Under the pieces are notes generated by a model that saw only the letters and a list, made by a program, of their open reading frames with translations, ran no database searches and was not told the DNA's origin. 64,000 nt of DNA from Bacillus sp. V5-8f (GTDB lineage: Bacteria; Bacillota; Bacilli; Bacillales; DSM-1321). This document shows positions 10,127-19,300 of the stretch, one piece after another. Each line of letters begins with the position of its first letter. Position 1 is the stretch's first letter. Both the position numbers and the translations under genes were made by a program. Location: contig NZ_PGUW01000001.1 in NCBI RefSeq assembly GCF_002863565.1, positions 248,001-312,000 on the forward strand. The letters run 5' to 3'.

Positions 10127-10206
10127 GAGTTTCGCTTAAGTATCTAGTTTTTCACTTAAATCCAGAAATTTCCGCTTAACTATCAGTTGTTTTACTTAAA
10201 TCACAC
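10127..10206. repeat. Second intergenic array of the TTTAAGYGAAAA repeat, period 20 bp
   Basis: Right after uvsE four units on the plus strand read TTTCGCTTAAG, TTTTTCACTTAAA, TTTCCGCTTAAC and TTTTACTTAAA at 20-base steps. These are the reverse complement of the repeat between acdA and mmgC. Odd and even units look more alike (CGCTTAA versus CACTTAA). No gene overlaps it. Confidence 0.6.
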
Positions 10207-10250
10207 TAATTTTTTCCTATTATGGACCCGAGCACAACCCAAATGTTAGA

Positions 10251-10284
10251 AAAGGCTGTCTCCCTCATAGGGAATCAGCCTCTT
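10251..10284. terminator. Bidirectional terminator between uvsE and argS
   Basis: The stem AGGCTG..TCCCT / AGGGA..CAGCCT has a short loop and T-rich flanks on both strands (CTCTTTGTCGTTT on plus, CTTTTCT on minus). It can end both converging transcripts. Confidence 0.65.
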
Positions 10285-10290
10285 TGTCGT

Positions 10291-11961
10291 TTACATCTTT
10301 TCTGGAGCGGATACGCCAATCAACGCCAGCGCATTTTTCAGCGTAATTTGTACTGTTTTCACTAATGCAAGGCGGGCCTGGCTTCTCTCCAGGTTGTCTG
10401 AATCAAGCACTTTCTCCGCATTATAAAAACTATGGAAAACAGATGCCAGCTCAAAGATATAATTGGTCATGCGGTGCGGCGTGCGCTTATCCGCAGCTTC
10501 CGCAATTGCCTGTGGGAATTCGCCAAGTTTCTTCAAAAGCTCGATTTCCTTCTCGGAAGAAACACGCGAGAAGTCCTGTACACCTTCATAGCTTATATTT
10601 TGTTCCACACCCTGCCGAAGTATGCTGGAGATACGTGCATGAGCATATTGGGCATAGTAAACTGGGTTTTCATTTGACTGGGACACAGCCAGATCAAGAT
10701 CAAAATCCATATGCGTATCCGCACTTCTCATCGCAAAGAAGTAACGAGTCGCATCAAGGCCTACCTCTTCAATCAAATCCCTCATCGTTACAGCTTTACC
10801 CGTACGTTTGCTCATCTTCATCTTTTCACCGTTTTTGTACAGGTGAACAAGCTGGATGATCTCCACTTCAAGCTGTTCACGGTCATAGCCCAGGGCTTCA
10901 ATTGCAGCCTTCATTCGCGGGATATAACCATGGTGGTCTGCTCCCCAAATATTGATCAGCTTTTCAAAACCGCGTTCAAGCTTGTCTCGGTGATACGCGA
11001 TATCAGGTGTTAAATACGTATATGAACCATCCTGTTTAATAAGGACACGATCTTTATCGTCGCCGAGCTCGGTCGAACGGAACCATGTTGCCCCATCTTC
11101 TTCATAGATATGGCCGCGCTCTTTTAAAACGGCAAGGGCATCATCAATCTTTCCGTTTTTGTAAAGGGATGTTTCTGAATACCAAACATCAAAGCCGACG
11201 CGGAAGTTTTCGAGGTCCTGTTTTAATTTTTCCATTTCATATTTCAAGCCGTACTCCCGGAAAAACTCAAACCGTTCCTTCTCATCGGTGTTTACATACG
11301 TATCCCCATGTTCTTCGGCAAGCTTTTGTCCAATACCGATGATGTCTGCACCATGGTAGCCGTCCGCAGGCATTTCCTTCTCGATCCCAAGAGCCTGAAA
11401 GTAGCGGGCTTCCACTGATAAAGCAAGGTTGTTAATCTGGTTACCGGCATCGTTGATATAATATTCACGGGAAACATCATAGCCTGCTTTACTAAGCAAA
11501 TTACAAAGGGAATCCCCTACAGCCGCACCACGGGCATGTCCAAGGTGAAGATCCCCGGTCGGATTGGCGGAGACGAACTCAACCTGAACTTTTTGATTGT
11601 TTCCAAAATCACTTTCCCCGTACTTGTCGCCTGCTTCCAAAATGGCAGGAATCAATTCGGTCAAATAATCGTTGTTCATATAAAAATTAATAAATCCGGG
11701 TCCAGCGATTTCAATTTTTTCAATAGAAGCTTTGGAGCGGTCAAAATTCTCAATGATCCCCTCTGCAATCATACGAGGCGCTTTTTTAGCCACTCTTGCA
11801 AGCTGCATGGCCATATTCGTTGAGTAATCGCCATGTGCCTTATCTTTTGGCAATTCCAAAACGACATCCGGTATCTGCTCTTCCGTTGCCAGACCGGCCT
11901 TGATGACAGCCGCTTTGATTTCCTGTTTTAATTTTTCCTGAACCTGCTTCACTATGTTCAT
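10291..11961 (-). CDS. argS: Arginyl-tRNA synthetase
   Basis: Charges tRNA-Arg with arginine; class I synthetase of 556 residues, the usual bacterial length. The HIGH-type motif is HLGH at residues 139-142 ([13 protein letters not shown]), and the KMSKS-type motif is KMSKR at 382-386. The N-terminal Arg-specific tRNA-binding domain (residues 1-110) and the C-terminal anticodon-binding helices are both present. The gene begins four bases after the stop of ywiB, so the two are co-transcribed. The same ywiB-argS pair occurs in B. subtilis. Confidence 0.97.
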   Translation of the reverse strand: MNIVKQVQEKLKQEIKAAVIKAGLATEEQIPDVVLELPKDKAHGDYSTNMAMQLARVAKKAPRMIAEGIIENFDRSKASIEKIEIAGPGFINFYMNNDYLTELIPAILEAGDKYGESDFGNNQKVQVEFVSANPTGDLHLGHARGAAVGDSLCNLLSKAGYDVSREYYINDAGNQINNLALSVEARYFQALGIEKEMPADGYHGADIIGIGQKLAEEHGDTYVNTDEKERFEFFREYGLKYEMEKLKQDLENFRVGFDVWYSETSLYKNGKIDDALAVLKERGHIYEEDGATWFRSTELGDDKDRVLIKQDGSYTYLTPDIAYHRDKLERGFEKLINIWGADHHGYIPRMKAAIEALGYDREQLEVEIIQLVHLYKNGEKMKMSKRTGKAVTMRDLIEEVGLDATRYFFAMRSADTHMDFDLDLAVSQSNENPVYYAQYAHARISSILRQGVEQNISYEGVQDFSRVSSEKEIELLKKLGEFPQAIAEAADKRTPHRMTNYIFELASVFHSFYNAEKVLDSDNLERSQARLALVKTVQITLKNALALIGVSAPEKM

Positions 11962-11965
11962 CGTC

Positions 11966-12406
11966 TTATGCTTCCTCCTTATAGGCTATTGCCATCTCAT
12001 ATTGGCCAAGCAAGTCTCCCTGCATGAAAAGCTCATAGCGAAAAACAAACATTCCTTCACGTTTTTCTTCTGTCCAAACATGACTGATGGATTCTGTCTT
12101 TGTCTGTATAGGCATGGAACCATACATGCTTTCATAATGCCCGTTCAGCGTTTCACCCGGGTTGAATACCTGGCGCATTTTCACCGCACCCCCGCGCATA
12201 ATTAACGCTTCCGGGTCCTTATATTTTACAGTAGTCTGCGTTTTCCCGTTTTCATCTTCTTCGGTGTACTGCAGATACAGAGCATTTCCCTTAGAAAATT
12301 TCGTGCCAAAAGTGGTCAATTCATATGATTCCGTTTCACCATCGTTCCTGATGGTCGTGCGGAGCATTACTTTCACCTTTTGTTTATCGGTTTCCTGTAG
12401 AGACAA
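11966..12406 (-). CDS. ywiB: DUF1934 family protein YwiB
   Basis: A 146-residue soluble protein of the DUF1934 beta-barrel (calycin-like) family, invariably next to argS in Bacillaceae. The sequence has the family pattern of alternating strands ([37 protein letters not shown]). Its biochemical function is unknown. The predicted start is a TTG about eight bases after AGGATG; an internal ATG at codon 14 is an alternative. I rely on length, sequence and neighbourhood, and assign no activity. Confidence 0.8.
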   Translation of the reverse strand: MSLQETDKQKVKVMLRTTIRNDGETESYELTTFGTKFSKGNALYLQYTEEDENGKTQTTVKYKDPEALIMRGGAVKMRQVFNPGETLNGHYESMYGSMPIQTKTESISHVWTEEKREGMFVFRYELFMQGDLLGQYEMAIAYKEEA

Positions 12407-12664
12407 ATGCTACACATCCTTGTATACGTCCTATAACTTTATAAGTATAAATATTCTTATCTAAAGTTTCAACTTCTCATACATTTATATCTTGTCTTAT
12501 TTAAAATCTATGGTCGATGTGAATTGGGATTTCAATAATTGTGAGGATGATAACAAAAACTTGCAGTACTATTTGGAGCAGGCTTAATACAAACTATTTA
12601 AGGCTGCCTTTCAACTTAATGATAAATTGCATCTACTGAGCAGATTTTAACCATTCGAATACAG

Positions 12665-12856
12665 TTATCAACAAATTTTAATGTACTTTTCAATATTTCA
12701 ACTGAGATATCCACAAATTTAATGTACTTATCAATATTCAACTGGGATATCCACAAGTTAATTTACTTATCAATATTCAACTCAGATATCCACAAGTTAA
12801 TGTACTTATCAATATTCAACGCAGATATCCACAAGTTAATGTACTTATCAATATTT
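12665..12856. repeat. Tandem array with DnaA-box-like core (about 39-42 bp period)
   Basis: The 515-base gap between ywiB and speB holds five copies of a unit of the form TTAATGTACTTATCAATATTCAACNNNGATATCCACAAG (read here in two parts). The core is TTATCAACA at 12665 and then ATATCCACA at 12707, 12747, 12786 and 12825. These are one base from the DnaA box TTATCCACA. Each unit also has TTATCAATA. The array is open in one frame only by chance, and I see no protein gene in it. Confidence 0.75.
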
Positions 12857-12865
12857 CAGCACAGC

Positions 12866-12917
12866 AAAAAAAAAGAGACTGCCCCAACTCAACCCCCGGG
12901 TCAATCTCTTTTTATCA
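12866..12917 (-). terminator. Terminator after speB
   Basis: On the minus strand AAAGAGATTG-CCC pairs with GGG-CAGTCTCTTT, followed by nine Ts. It begins just after the speB stop. Confidence 0.8.
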
Positions 12918-12921
12918 TCCG

Positions 12922-13800
12922 CTAGCGTTTTTGCACCCAGCCTAAGATCATTTCACGAATTAATTTGCTCGCTGTGTTGGCGGTTTGTTCCGATGTATCA
13001 TAAATCGGTGCTACTTCCACCAAGTCACAACCTACTACTTTTATATCCGATTTTGCAATTTCGTGGATGGATGCAAGCAGTTCCCTTGAAGTAATCCCGC
13101 CGGCATCCACCGTCCCTGTTCCAGGAGCATGTGCCGGATCAAGGACATCAATATCAATTGTGACATATACCGGACGGCCTGCAAGCTTAGGCAGAATTTG
13201 CTTTAGCGGCTCGAGAACCTCAAATTTAGAGATATGCATCCCATTTTCCTTCGCCCATTGAAACTCTTCCCTCATACCAGAACGGATTCCGAATGAATAT
13301 ACATTCTCAGGTCCAATATGCTCAGCGATTTTCCGAATTGGCGTCGAATGGGAAAGCGGTTCACCTTCATAATCCTCACGGAGGTCAGTGTGTGCATCCA
13401 TATGGATAATGGCAAGGTTCGGATATTTCTTATATACGGCTTTCATGACCGGCCAGGAAACAAGATGTTCTCCGCCCATGCCAAGTGGAAACTTCCCTGC
13501 ATCCAGCACGCGGTCAACAAAATCTTCAATGATATCCAGGCTCTTCTGAGGATTTCCAAATGGAAGCGGGATATCGCCAGCATCAAAATATTTGACCTCT
13601 TCCAGCTCACGGTCAAGATACGGGCTATACTCTTCAAGACCGATTGATACCTCTCGAATCCTTGCCGGGCCAAAACGAGAGCCCGGACGGTAGCTCACGG
13701 TCCAATCCATCGGCATCCCATAAATGACTGCCTCCGCTTCTTCAAAATCGGGATGGCTCTTAATAAACACATTACCTGAATAGGCTTCATCAAAACGCAT
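12922..13800 (-). CDS. speB: Agmatinase
   Basis: Ureohydrolase that splits agmatine to putrescine and urea. The Mn-binding motifs are GGEH (residues 109-112), MDAHTDLRE (about 134) and DIDVLDPAHAPGTGT (about 217), all intact. The length of 292 residues is typical. It follows speE by about 80 bases on the same strand. Together speE and speB make spermidine from agmatine, the product of arginine decarboxylase, which is not in this window. The gap between them contains a GGGGTCAGTCC-type inverted element. Confidence 0.95.
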   Translation of the reverse strand: MRFDEAYSGNVFIKSHPDFEEAEAVIYGMPMDWTVSYRPGSRFGPARIREVSIGLEEYSPYLDRELEEVKYFDAGDIPLPFGNPQKSLDIIEDFVDRVLDAGKFPLGMGGEHLVSWPVMKAVYKKYPNLAIIHMDAHTDLREDYEGEPLSHSTPIRKIAEHIGPENVYSFGIRSGMREEFQWAKENGMHISKFEVLEPLKQILPKLAGRPVYVTIDIDVLDPAHAPGTGTVDAGGITSRELLASIHEIAKSDIKVVGCDLVEVAPIYDTSEQTANTASKLIREMILGWVQKR

Positions 13801-13824
13801 AAATATGTTTCTCCTTTGTACAAA

Positions 13825-13877
13825 GGGGTCAGTCCACCACTGAATTAACGCATTAACGCAATGGGGGACTGACCCCC
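13825..13877. repeat. Paired GGGGTCAGTCC / GGACTGACCCC inverted element
   Basis: GGGGTCAGTCC and, 27 bases on, GGGGGACTGACCCCC form an inverted repeat in the speE-speB gap, enclosing an ATTAACGCATTAACGC stretch. A second full copy lies between moaE and mobA, and single arms occur after rsfA and inside cobD. It resembles a small dispersed palindromic repeat family. Confidence 0.65.
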
Positions 13878-13881
13878 TTCC

Positions 13882-14709
13882 TTATTTAATTAGGTCCTGC
13901 ACGAATTTTGGCAGTACAAACGCTGCTTTGTGCAGTTCTTTGGTATAGTATTTTGTTTCAATGTCATGAAAGCGCTCTTCGCTGACTTCTAGAGGGTCAT
14001 GTTTTTTTGATCCGATTGTGAAAGTCCATAGGCCGCTTGGGTATGTCGGAATATTTGCCAAGTATAGCCTAGTAATTGCAAAGATTTCTTTTACATCCCG
14101 CTGCACTTCGGTGATCAGGTCGGCTTTAAACCATGGATTGTCGGTTTGTGCGACAAAAATGCCTTCTTCCTTTAACGCTTTCGCAATGCCTGCATAGAAG
14201 CCTCTTGTGAATAGGTTCACGGCGGGGCCAACCGGTTCTGTTGAATCTACCATGATAACGTCATATTCATTTTCGCTTTTGGCGATATGCATGAATCCAT
14301 CGTCCACCTGTACATCCACACGTGGATCATCCAGTTTACCTGCGATTTCAGGCAAAAATTTCTTTGAATACTCTATGACCTTTCCATCGATATCTACCAA
14401 GGTCGCTTTTTTGACGCTAGGGTGCTTCAGTACTTCCCTTATGACACCGCCGTCACCACCGCCAACAACCAGCACGTTTTCAGGATTTGGATGGGTAAAC
14501 AATGGCACATGGGCCACCATCTCGTGATAGACGAATTCATCCCGTTTCGAGGTCATGACCATATCATCAAGAAGCAGCATATTGCCCCATTCTTCCGTTT
14601 CAATCATATCTAGCTTTTGAAAATCTGTTTGTTCTGTATGTAAAGTCCGGTTTACTTTCATCGTGATCCCAAAATTGTCAGTCTGCTTTTCCGTAAACCA
14701 AATACCCAT
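13882..14709 (-). CDS. speE: Spermidine synthase
   Basis: Transfers the aminopropyl group of decarboxylated S-adenosylmethionine to putrescine. The 275-residue protein has the N-terminal strand domain ([23 protein letters not shown]), the SAM-pocket motif [13 protein letters not shown] (residues 81-93) and the catalytic loop [12 protein letters not shown] with its essential Asp. The order speE then speB matches B. subtilis. It is transcribed away from the divergent penicillin-binding protein gene. Confidence 0.95.
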   Translation of the reverse strand: MGIWFTEKQTDNFGITMKVNRTLHTEQTDFQKLDMIETEEWGNMLLLDDMVMTSKRDEFVYHEMVAHVPLFTHPNPENVLVVGGGDGGVIREVLKHPSVKKATLVDIDGKVIEYSKKFLPEIAGKLDDPRVDVQVDDGFMHIAKSENEYDVIMVDSTEPVGPAVNLFTRGFYAGIAKALKEEGIFVAQTDNPWFKADLITEVQRDVKEIFAITRLYLANIPTYPSGLWTFTIGSKKHDPLEVSEERFHDIETKYYTKELHKAAFVLPKFVQDLIK

Positions 14710-14990
14710 TCCATCGCTTCCTTTCTTTCTAGCGTTATCCTCTGATTAACCAATTCATCATTAATAACGTTCCCCAACAAATAAATTACAAACTTCTGTA
14801 GTTAGTGAAAAAAGTAAGAAAGCGACAAAGGTACTAAATATCCCCGACATCGCATTTAACTAGAAAAAGTATAGTCGAACCACATAAAAAATCAAGAAGT
14901 TTTTTCACTTTTTTCATAGGCAATGTTTAAAAGATTGGGTTTGTTTTCATACTGGATAATATTATCTTTTTGGGGAAAGAGGTGTCAACG

Positions 14991-17060
14991 GTGGAATTGA
15001 TTGCGAGCAAGCGGTTTACAAGAGCTACAAAATTTATCCGGGCAACGATCATCATTACCGGTTTAGCCGCATTAACGCTATCCTTATTGTTCGCCTCCCT
15101 GATTTTATTTGCAAAGGCGTTGGGCGCCCCTCCATTGGCTGTTCCGCAATCCACCCTTTTTTACAGCGGGGATGGGGAAATTATCGGGGAAAGTGATAAC
15201 GGGCAAAAAAGGTACTGGGTGGACCTAGAGGGTATTTCCCCGGCTTTAATTGATGCCACTATTGCAGTTGAGGACCGCGGGTTTTACAATCATCATGGTT
15301 TTGACATAAAGCGGATAGCCGGTGCACTCCTTGCTGATATAAAAGCCATGGCAAAAGTACAGGGAGCCAGTACAATTACCCAGCAGTACGCCAGGAATCT
15401 TTATCTCGGCCATGATAAAACATGGAGCCGAAAATTGAACGAAGCGTTTTATACCATCCGGCTGGAAACCAATTATACAAAGAAAGAGATACTGGAGGGT
15501 TATTTAAATACCATTTATTATGGGCATGGTGCGTACGGAATACAGGCAGCCAGCCAGTATTATTATGGTAAGGACGCAAAGGATCTAACACTTGCAGAAG
15601 CAAGCATGCTAGCAGGCATTCCGAAAGGGCCGTCCAGTTATTCTCCTTTTTTACATATGGATAATGCGAAAAGGCGCCAAGAAGTTGTGCTGCAGGCTAT
15701 GAAGCACGAAGCGAAGATTACAAAGGGAATAGCCGAAAAGGAAATCAGATACCCATTAGTTTTCAACCGGGGGCATAAAACCGCGGAAAGAAAAATAGCC
15801 CCATATTTTCAGGATGCCGTCACACAGGCGTTAAAGTCTCAGTTGCATTTGGATGACCGAACGATTAGTCTGGGCGGACTAAAAGTATATACCACTCTGG
15901 ACATCAAAGCACAGGAGATTGCCGAAAAAACGGTAAACAATGTAATTGAACAAACATCAAATATTCAGACGGCACTCGTGTCCATGGACCCTAGAACAGG
16001 TGAGGTCAAAGCCATGGTCGGCGGAAGGGATTATGCAAAAACTCCCTATAACCGGGCTATCCAGGCCATTCGACAACCTGGATCAACCATTAAACCGCTG
16101 CTTTACTATGCAGCTCTGGAAAATGGGTTTACACCCGCTACAACCTTAAGGAGCGAATTGACTACTTTTCAATATGATGATGGGAATTCATCCTATACGC
16201 CGCATAATTTTAATCATCAGTATGCAGATTCGGAGATTACAATGTCACAGGCTCTTGCTTTGTCAGATAATGTTTTTGCGGTTAAAACGCATATGTTCCT
16301 AGGTGAAAAAGCCTTAAGGGATACGGCCCGCCGCTTTGGCATCACCACAAAAATGCCCGAAGTCCCGTCCCTTGCCCTTGGAACATCAGGTGTCCGGGTT
16401 ATCGAACTGGTTAATGCATATAATCTGTTTGCAAATGGGGGGGCCGGGGTAAAACCCATTTTCATAAAGAAGGTCGAAAACCATAGAGGTGAAGTAATTT
16501 TCGAGCATCAGACAGAAAGGCAGCAAATCCTCGACCCTGACCAGGCATTTGTGATGAACGAGATGCTAACCGGCATCTTTGACCCTAAGCTAAACGGGTA
16601 CACAAAAGTGACCGGAAACTCGATCATCCCACAGCTGACCAGGGAATACGCCGGAAAATCTGGAACGACCGAAACCGACAGTTGGATGATTGGATACACG
16701 CCAGAACTAGTTACCGGCGTTTGGACAGGCTACGATAATCCTCAAAAAATCACAGTACCAGCCGAAAAAACCTATGCTAAAAAAATTTGGGCCCAATTCA
16801 TGGAACAAAGCTTAAAAGACGAGCCAGTTAAAAAATTCAAGGAATCTGCCAATGTGGTGGGTGTGTATATTAATCCAGTTAACGGAAAGCTTGCCACCGA
16901 GAATTGCCCGGTCAAGAGGATGACTTATTTTGTAAAGGGAACGGAACCTACAGAGTTCTGCACCGAGCATTTACCTCAAGGGGAACCGCATAAGAAAACA
17001 GAAAAGAAACCGGAAAAGCAAACGTGGTACAAACGGCTGTTTAACTTTTGGGGACAATGA
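14991..17060 (+). CDS. pbpG: Class A penicillin-binding protein, PbpG-like
   Basis: Bifunctional peptidoglycan glycosyltransferase/transpeptidase of about 689 residues. One N-terminal membrane anchor (about residues 15-42) precedes the GT51 domain, with catalytic Glu94 in AVEDRGFYNHHG and STITQQYARN. The transpeptidase domain has SxxK at Ser365 (PGSTIKP), SxN at Ser425 (LSDN) and KSG at Lys556 (AGKSGTTETD). I chose the GTG six bases after AGAGGTG; a TTG 21 bases upstream is a poorer start. By position it is the orthologue of ywhE/pbpG, which acts in spore wall synthesis, though a vegetative role is equally possible. A Lys/Glu-rich tail ends the protein. Confidence 0.9.
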   Translation: MELIASKRFTRATKFIRATIIITGLAALTLSLLFASLILFAKALGAPPLAVPQSTLFYSGDGEIIGESDNGQKRYWVDLEGISPALIDATIAVEDRGFYNHHGFDIKRIAGALLADIKAMAKVQGASTITQQYARNLYLGHDKTWSRKLNEAFYTIRLETNYTKKEILEGYLNTIYYGHGAYGIQAASQYYYGKDAKDLTLAEASMLAGIPKGPSSYSPFLHMDNAKRRQEVVLQAMKHEAKITKGIAEKEIRYPLVFNRGHKTAERKIAPYFQDAVTQALKSQLHLDDRTISLGGLKVYTTLDIKAQEIAEKTVNNVIEQTSNIQTALVSMDPRTGEVKAMVGGRDYAKTPYNRAIQAIRQPGSTIKPLLYYAALENGFTPATTLRSELTTFQYDDGNSSYTPHNFNHQYADSEITMSQALALSDNVFAVKTHMFLGEKALRDTARRFGITTKMPEVPSLALGTSGVRVIELVNAYNLFANGGAGVKPIFIKKVENHRGEVIFEHQTERQQILDPDQAFVMNEMLTGIFDPKLNGYTKVTGNSIIPQLTREYAGKSGTTETDSWMIGYTPELVTGVWTGYDNPQKITVPAEKTYAKKIWAQFMEQSLKDEPVKKFKESANVVGVYINPVNGKLATENCPVKRMTYFVKGTEPTEFCTEHLPQGEPHKKTEKKPEKQTWYKRLFNFWGQ

Positions 17061-17085
17061 TTACACTCCCCCTTTAGCAGAAACG

Positions 17086-17119
17086 AAAAACCTCGAGAAT
17101 ACACAATCTCGAGGTTTTT
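17086..17119. terminator. Terminator between pbpG and ywhD
   Basis: AAAAACCTCGAGA and TCTCGAGGTTTTT form a perfect 13-base inverted repeat around an 8-base loop, usable on both strands by the converging genes. Confidence 0.85.
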
Positions 17120-17246
17120 CATGTCCTGGTTTTACAGTATTGCACGTTGTAAATAGTTTACTTATTTTATAAGAAATGCACAAGCTATATTCTTGAAAAT
17201 TTCGACAACTAACTTTTACATCATGAATGCATGCACGAGATTGCAG

Positions 17247-17768
17247 TTATTTTCCGGAGTCAACCGAGAGCCCCTTTTTCAATTCTTCCGATGAATTGGT
17301 CCACATATCACCGTTATGATTCTTTAAAAATTCAGCAAGGATCGCCTTTGACTTATCATCCATATGCTCGACGATAATATGGCGCTTCAGTGATTTATCC
17401 ATCCGGTTCACATGCTCCGGCAATGATTTATATCCCCTTCTGATTGATCGGTCGACCGTCATCTCACATGCGGTTACACCGGCATAAAGAGGACCCTTCT
17501 GCGTTGTCTCAATCGTCACCCATACAAGCCAATATGGCTTGCCGTTAGGGACTTCTTCTTTACTTTTTAGAAATTTGATTCCTTTCTCGACCGAACTTCT
17601 GGCATGCATGGCTCCGACATCCACAGTCGCCTCCCCTGCTTCCACATCTATGATGACTGGAGAAATATTGTCGAGCGTTAATACACCAGCGCCAAATCCG
17701 CCGTGGCCTTCTGTGGGATCATTTTTAATAATATTGAAACCCAACTTTTGTTTTGGCTTATCTTCCAT
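17247..17768 (-). CDS. ywhD: YwhD family protein
   Basis: A 173-residue soluble protein conserved next to pbpG and ywhC in Bacillus, of unknown function. It starts KQKLGFNIIKNDPTEGHGGFG and has a conserved central stretch (SPVIIDVEAGEATVDVGAMHARSS, quoted in part: VIIDVEAGEATVDVGAMHA). I take the ATG eight bases after GGAGG; a GTG one codon upstream is equally possible. No signal peptide or membrane segment is seen. The call rests on sequence pattern and synteny. Confidence 0.8.
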   Translation of the reverse strand: MEDKPKQKLGFNIIKNDPTEGHGGFGAGVLTLDNISPVIIDVEAGEATVDVGAMHARSSVEKGIKFLKSKEEVPNGKPYWLVWVTIETTQKGPLYAGVTACEMTVDRSIRRGYKSLPEHVNRMDKSLKRHIIVEHMDDKSKAILAEFLKNHNGDMWTNSSEELKKGLSVDSGK

Positions 17769-17803
17769 CACTTTTTCCTCCTTTTAAGTTCAAAGGGTAA
17801 CCT

Positions 17804-18466
17804 TTACATGAATAACCCAGCAAAAAAGTTATTCATTCCATGTATGACCATTGGCAACACAACCTGGAAAATCGGCTGGATGGTATATTGGTCCAACGGT
17901 GTAATCACTATGATCAAAAAGATCAGCGCGCCGTATGATTCAAATTGAATCATCTTTGCCCGAATATGTGTCGGTGCCAAATCCTGCAGGATATGATACC
18001 CATCAAGCGGAGGTAAAGGCAGCATATTAAAAACAAAAAGTACGATGTTAATCTGAATCAGCATATTAAAAAAGGTGTATACAGGCCCATTGGTATCAAG
18101 CCCGGTTCCAATAAGACTGTACCAAATGATAAACCCTATGGCCGCAATAATCAAATTACTGAGCGGTCCTGCGAAAGATACAAGGACGCCGGCAAGCCTG
18201 GGACGTTTAAAGTTAAATCGATTTACCGGTACAGGCCTGGCCCATCCAAATCCGGCAATGAGTAGCAGCAATGTTCCCAACGGGTCAATATGGCTAATCG
18301 GATTTAATGTGACACGTCCTTGGTCCTTTGCAGTAGGGTCGCCAAATTTATATGCTACATAGGCATGGGAAAATTCATGTATTGTAAATGCAATCAGCAA
18401 CACCGCTACCACATATGGAATTTCTTCCAATTCATAGGCTAAAAATTGACCGAAAAAATCCTCCAT
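17804..18466 (-). CDS. ywhC: Site-2-type zinc metalloprotease (M50), YwhC
   Basis: Polytopic membrane metalloprotease of about 220 residues with at least four hydrophobic segments. The zinc motif HEFSH (AFTIHEFSHAYVAYKFGDP) lies in the second segment, and the second metal-ligand motif NMLPLPPLDGYHIL has the Asp in LDG. This compact form lacks PDZ and CBS domains. Relatives cut membrane-bound regulators, but the YwhC substrate is not known to me. I place the start at the ATG after GGGGAG; the frame is open five codons further upstream from a TTG. Confidence 0.88.
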   Translation of the reverse strand: MEDFFGQFLAYELEEIPYVVAVLLIAFTIHEFSHAYVAYKFGDPTAKDQGRVTLNPISHIDPLGTLLLLIAGFGWARPVPVNRFNFKRPRLAGVLVSFAGPLSNLIIAAIGFIIWYSLIGTGLDTNGPVYTFFNMLIQINIVLFVFNMLPLPPLDGYHILQDLAPTHIRAKMIQFESYGALIFLIIVITPLDQYTIQPIFQVVLPMVIHGMNNFFAGLFM

Positions 18467-18685
18467 TGTTCTTCTCCCCAATCTCTTATTACCGATAGTA
18501 TACAGGAAAATTCAATAGAAGTTAAAACAGATGCTACTTCTGAACCTGCGTATATCCGCCGCCATCAAAATACTCACATACTATGTTACCGTTCTGTAAC
18601 CTTATTCCTGCCGTGGCCGGAAAACGCTTGAGAGACCAATAAGCGACATAATATCCATAGCAGATCGCTTAGTTTCTCCCACCAC

Positions 18686-18729
18686 ATAAAAACGCTTGGA
18701 AATGGTAGGTTTCCCAAGCGTTTTTTATT
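18686..18729 (-). terminator. Terminator after ywgA
   Basis: On the minus strand AAAAAACGCTTGG-AAA pairs with TTT-CCAAGCGTTTTT. It begins about 15 bases past the ywgA stop. The remaining 200 bases to ywhC show no gene. Confidence 0.75.
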
Positions 18730-18742
18730 GCTGTATATTGGG

Positions 18743-19252
18743 TCAATGAGCCTTTGCTTTCTCCCGTAGCTTATTGATATACTCATAGGCTTCATCTATT
18801 TCTTCATTTGTGTATTTCTGTTTACTTTTTAATGTAAAAATCTTTTCCGCTACTTCTGCTTTTTCCAGTGTATCAAAATAAAGCACTGTCGATACGAGCT
18901 CTAAAAAGCGAGCGTTTTGCCCATTCATATCCAACAAGCAGTTTTTTAATGCAGGCATGTCCAAATTATGCATAGATAAAAAATCTGCTCCGGCACCGGT
19001 GATTGAATAGCAATACTGGTAGTAGCCCGCCTTTTTCTCCTTTACTTCATTCAGATATCCCATATTGCATAGTTCCTCAATGCGAAGCGTCAGCTCCTCA
19101 GAATATGGCCCATAAAAATGGAAGGTAAACTTTTCCTGGAAAGGGAAGGATAGCTTCTTGGCGATATAAATAATCTTCTGCAGCTTTTTTCTCCCAGCAA
19201 TCTCGCCAGCAGCTGATATGGCATTAATAATTTTTGCATGATCCTTAAACAA
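18743..19252 (-). CDS. ywgA: YwgA family protein
   Basis: A 169-residue conserved protein, found next to ywfO in B. subtilis. The N-terminal 75 residues (KIINAISAAGEIAGRKKLQ, then a YGPYSEEL motif) look like the winged-helix fold shared with the YwgA/Panacea-type families. The C-terminus is helical and charged. The start is a TTG nine bases after AGGAG. It follows ywfO by about 50 bases and has its own terminator, so the pair is probably an operon. The molecular role is unknown. Confidence 0.75.
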   Translation of the reverse strand: MFKDHAKIINAISAAGEIAGRKKLQKIIYIAKKLSFPFQEKFTFHFYGPYSEELTLRIEELCNMGYLNEVKEKKAGYYQYCYSITGAGADFLSMHNLDMPALKNCLLDMNGQNARFLELVSTVLYFDTLEKAEVAEKIFTLKSKQKYTNEEIDEAYEYINKLREKAKAH

Positions 19253-19300
19253 AGCTTGTCACTCCTCACCCAATTTCTTCCTATAAGGAACTTCTCTTCT

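Noticed and set aside
12722..12925. 67-codon open frame with repeated YLSIFN-DIHKL peptide
   Set aside because: It is only the tandem DnaA-box-like repeat read in an open frame; it has no ribosome binding site.
13966..13980. cre-like TGAAAGCGCTCTTC
   Set aside because: It is inside speE coding sequence, lacks the 3' part of the consensus and has no nearby promoter.
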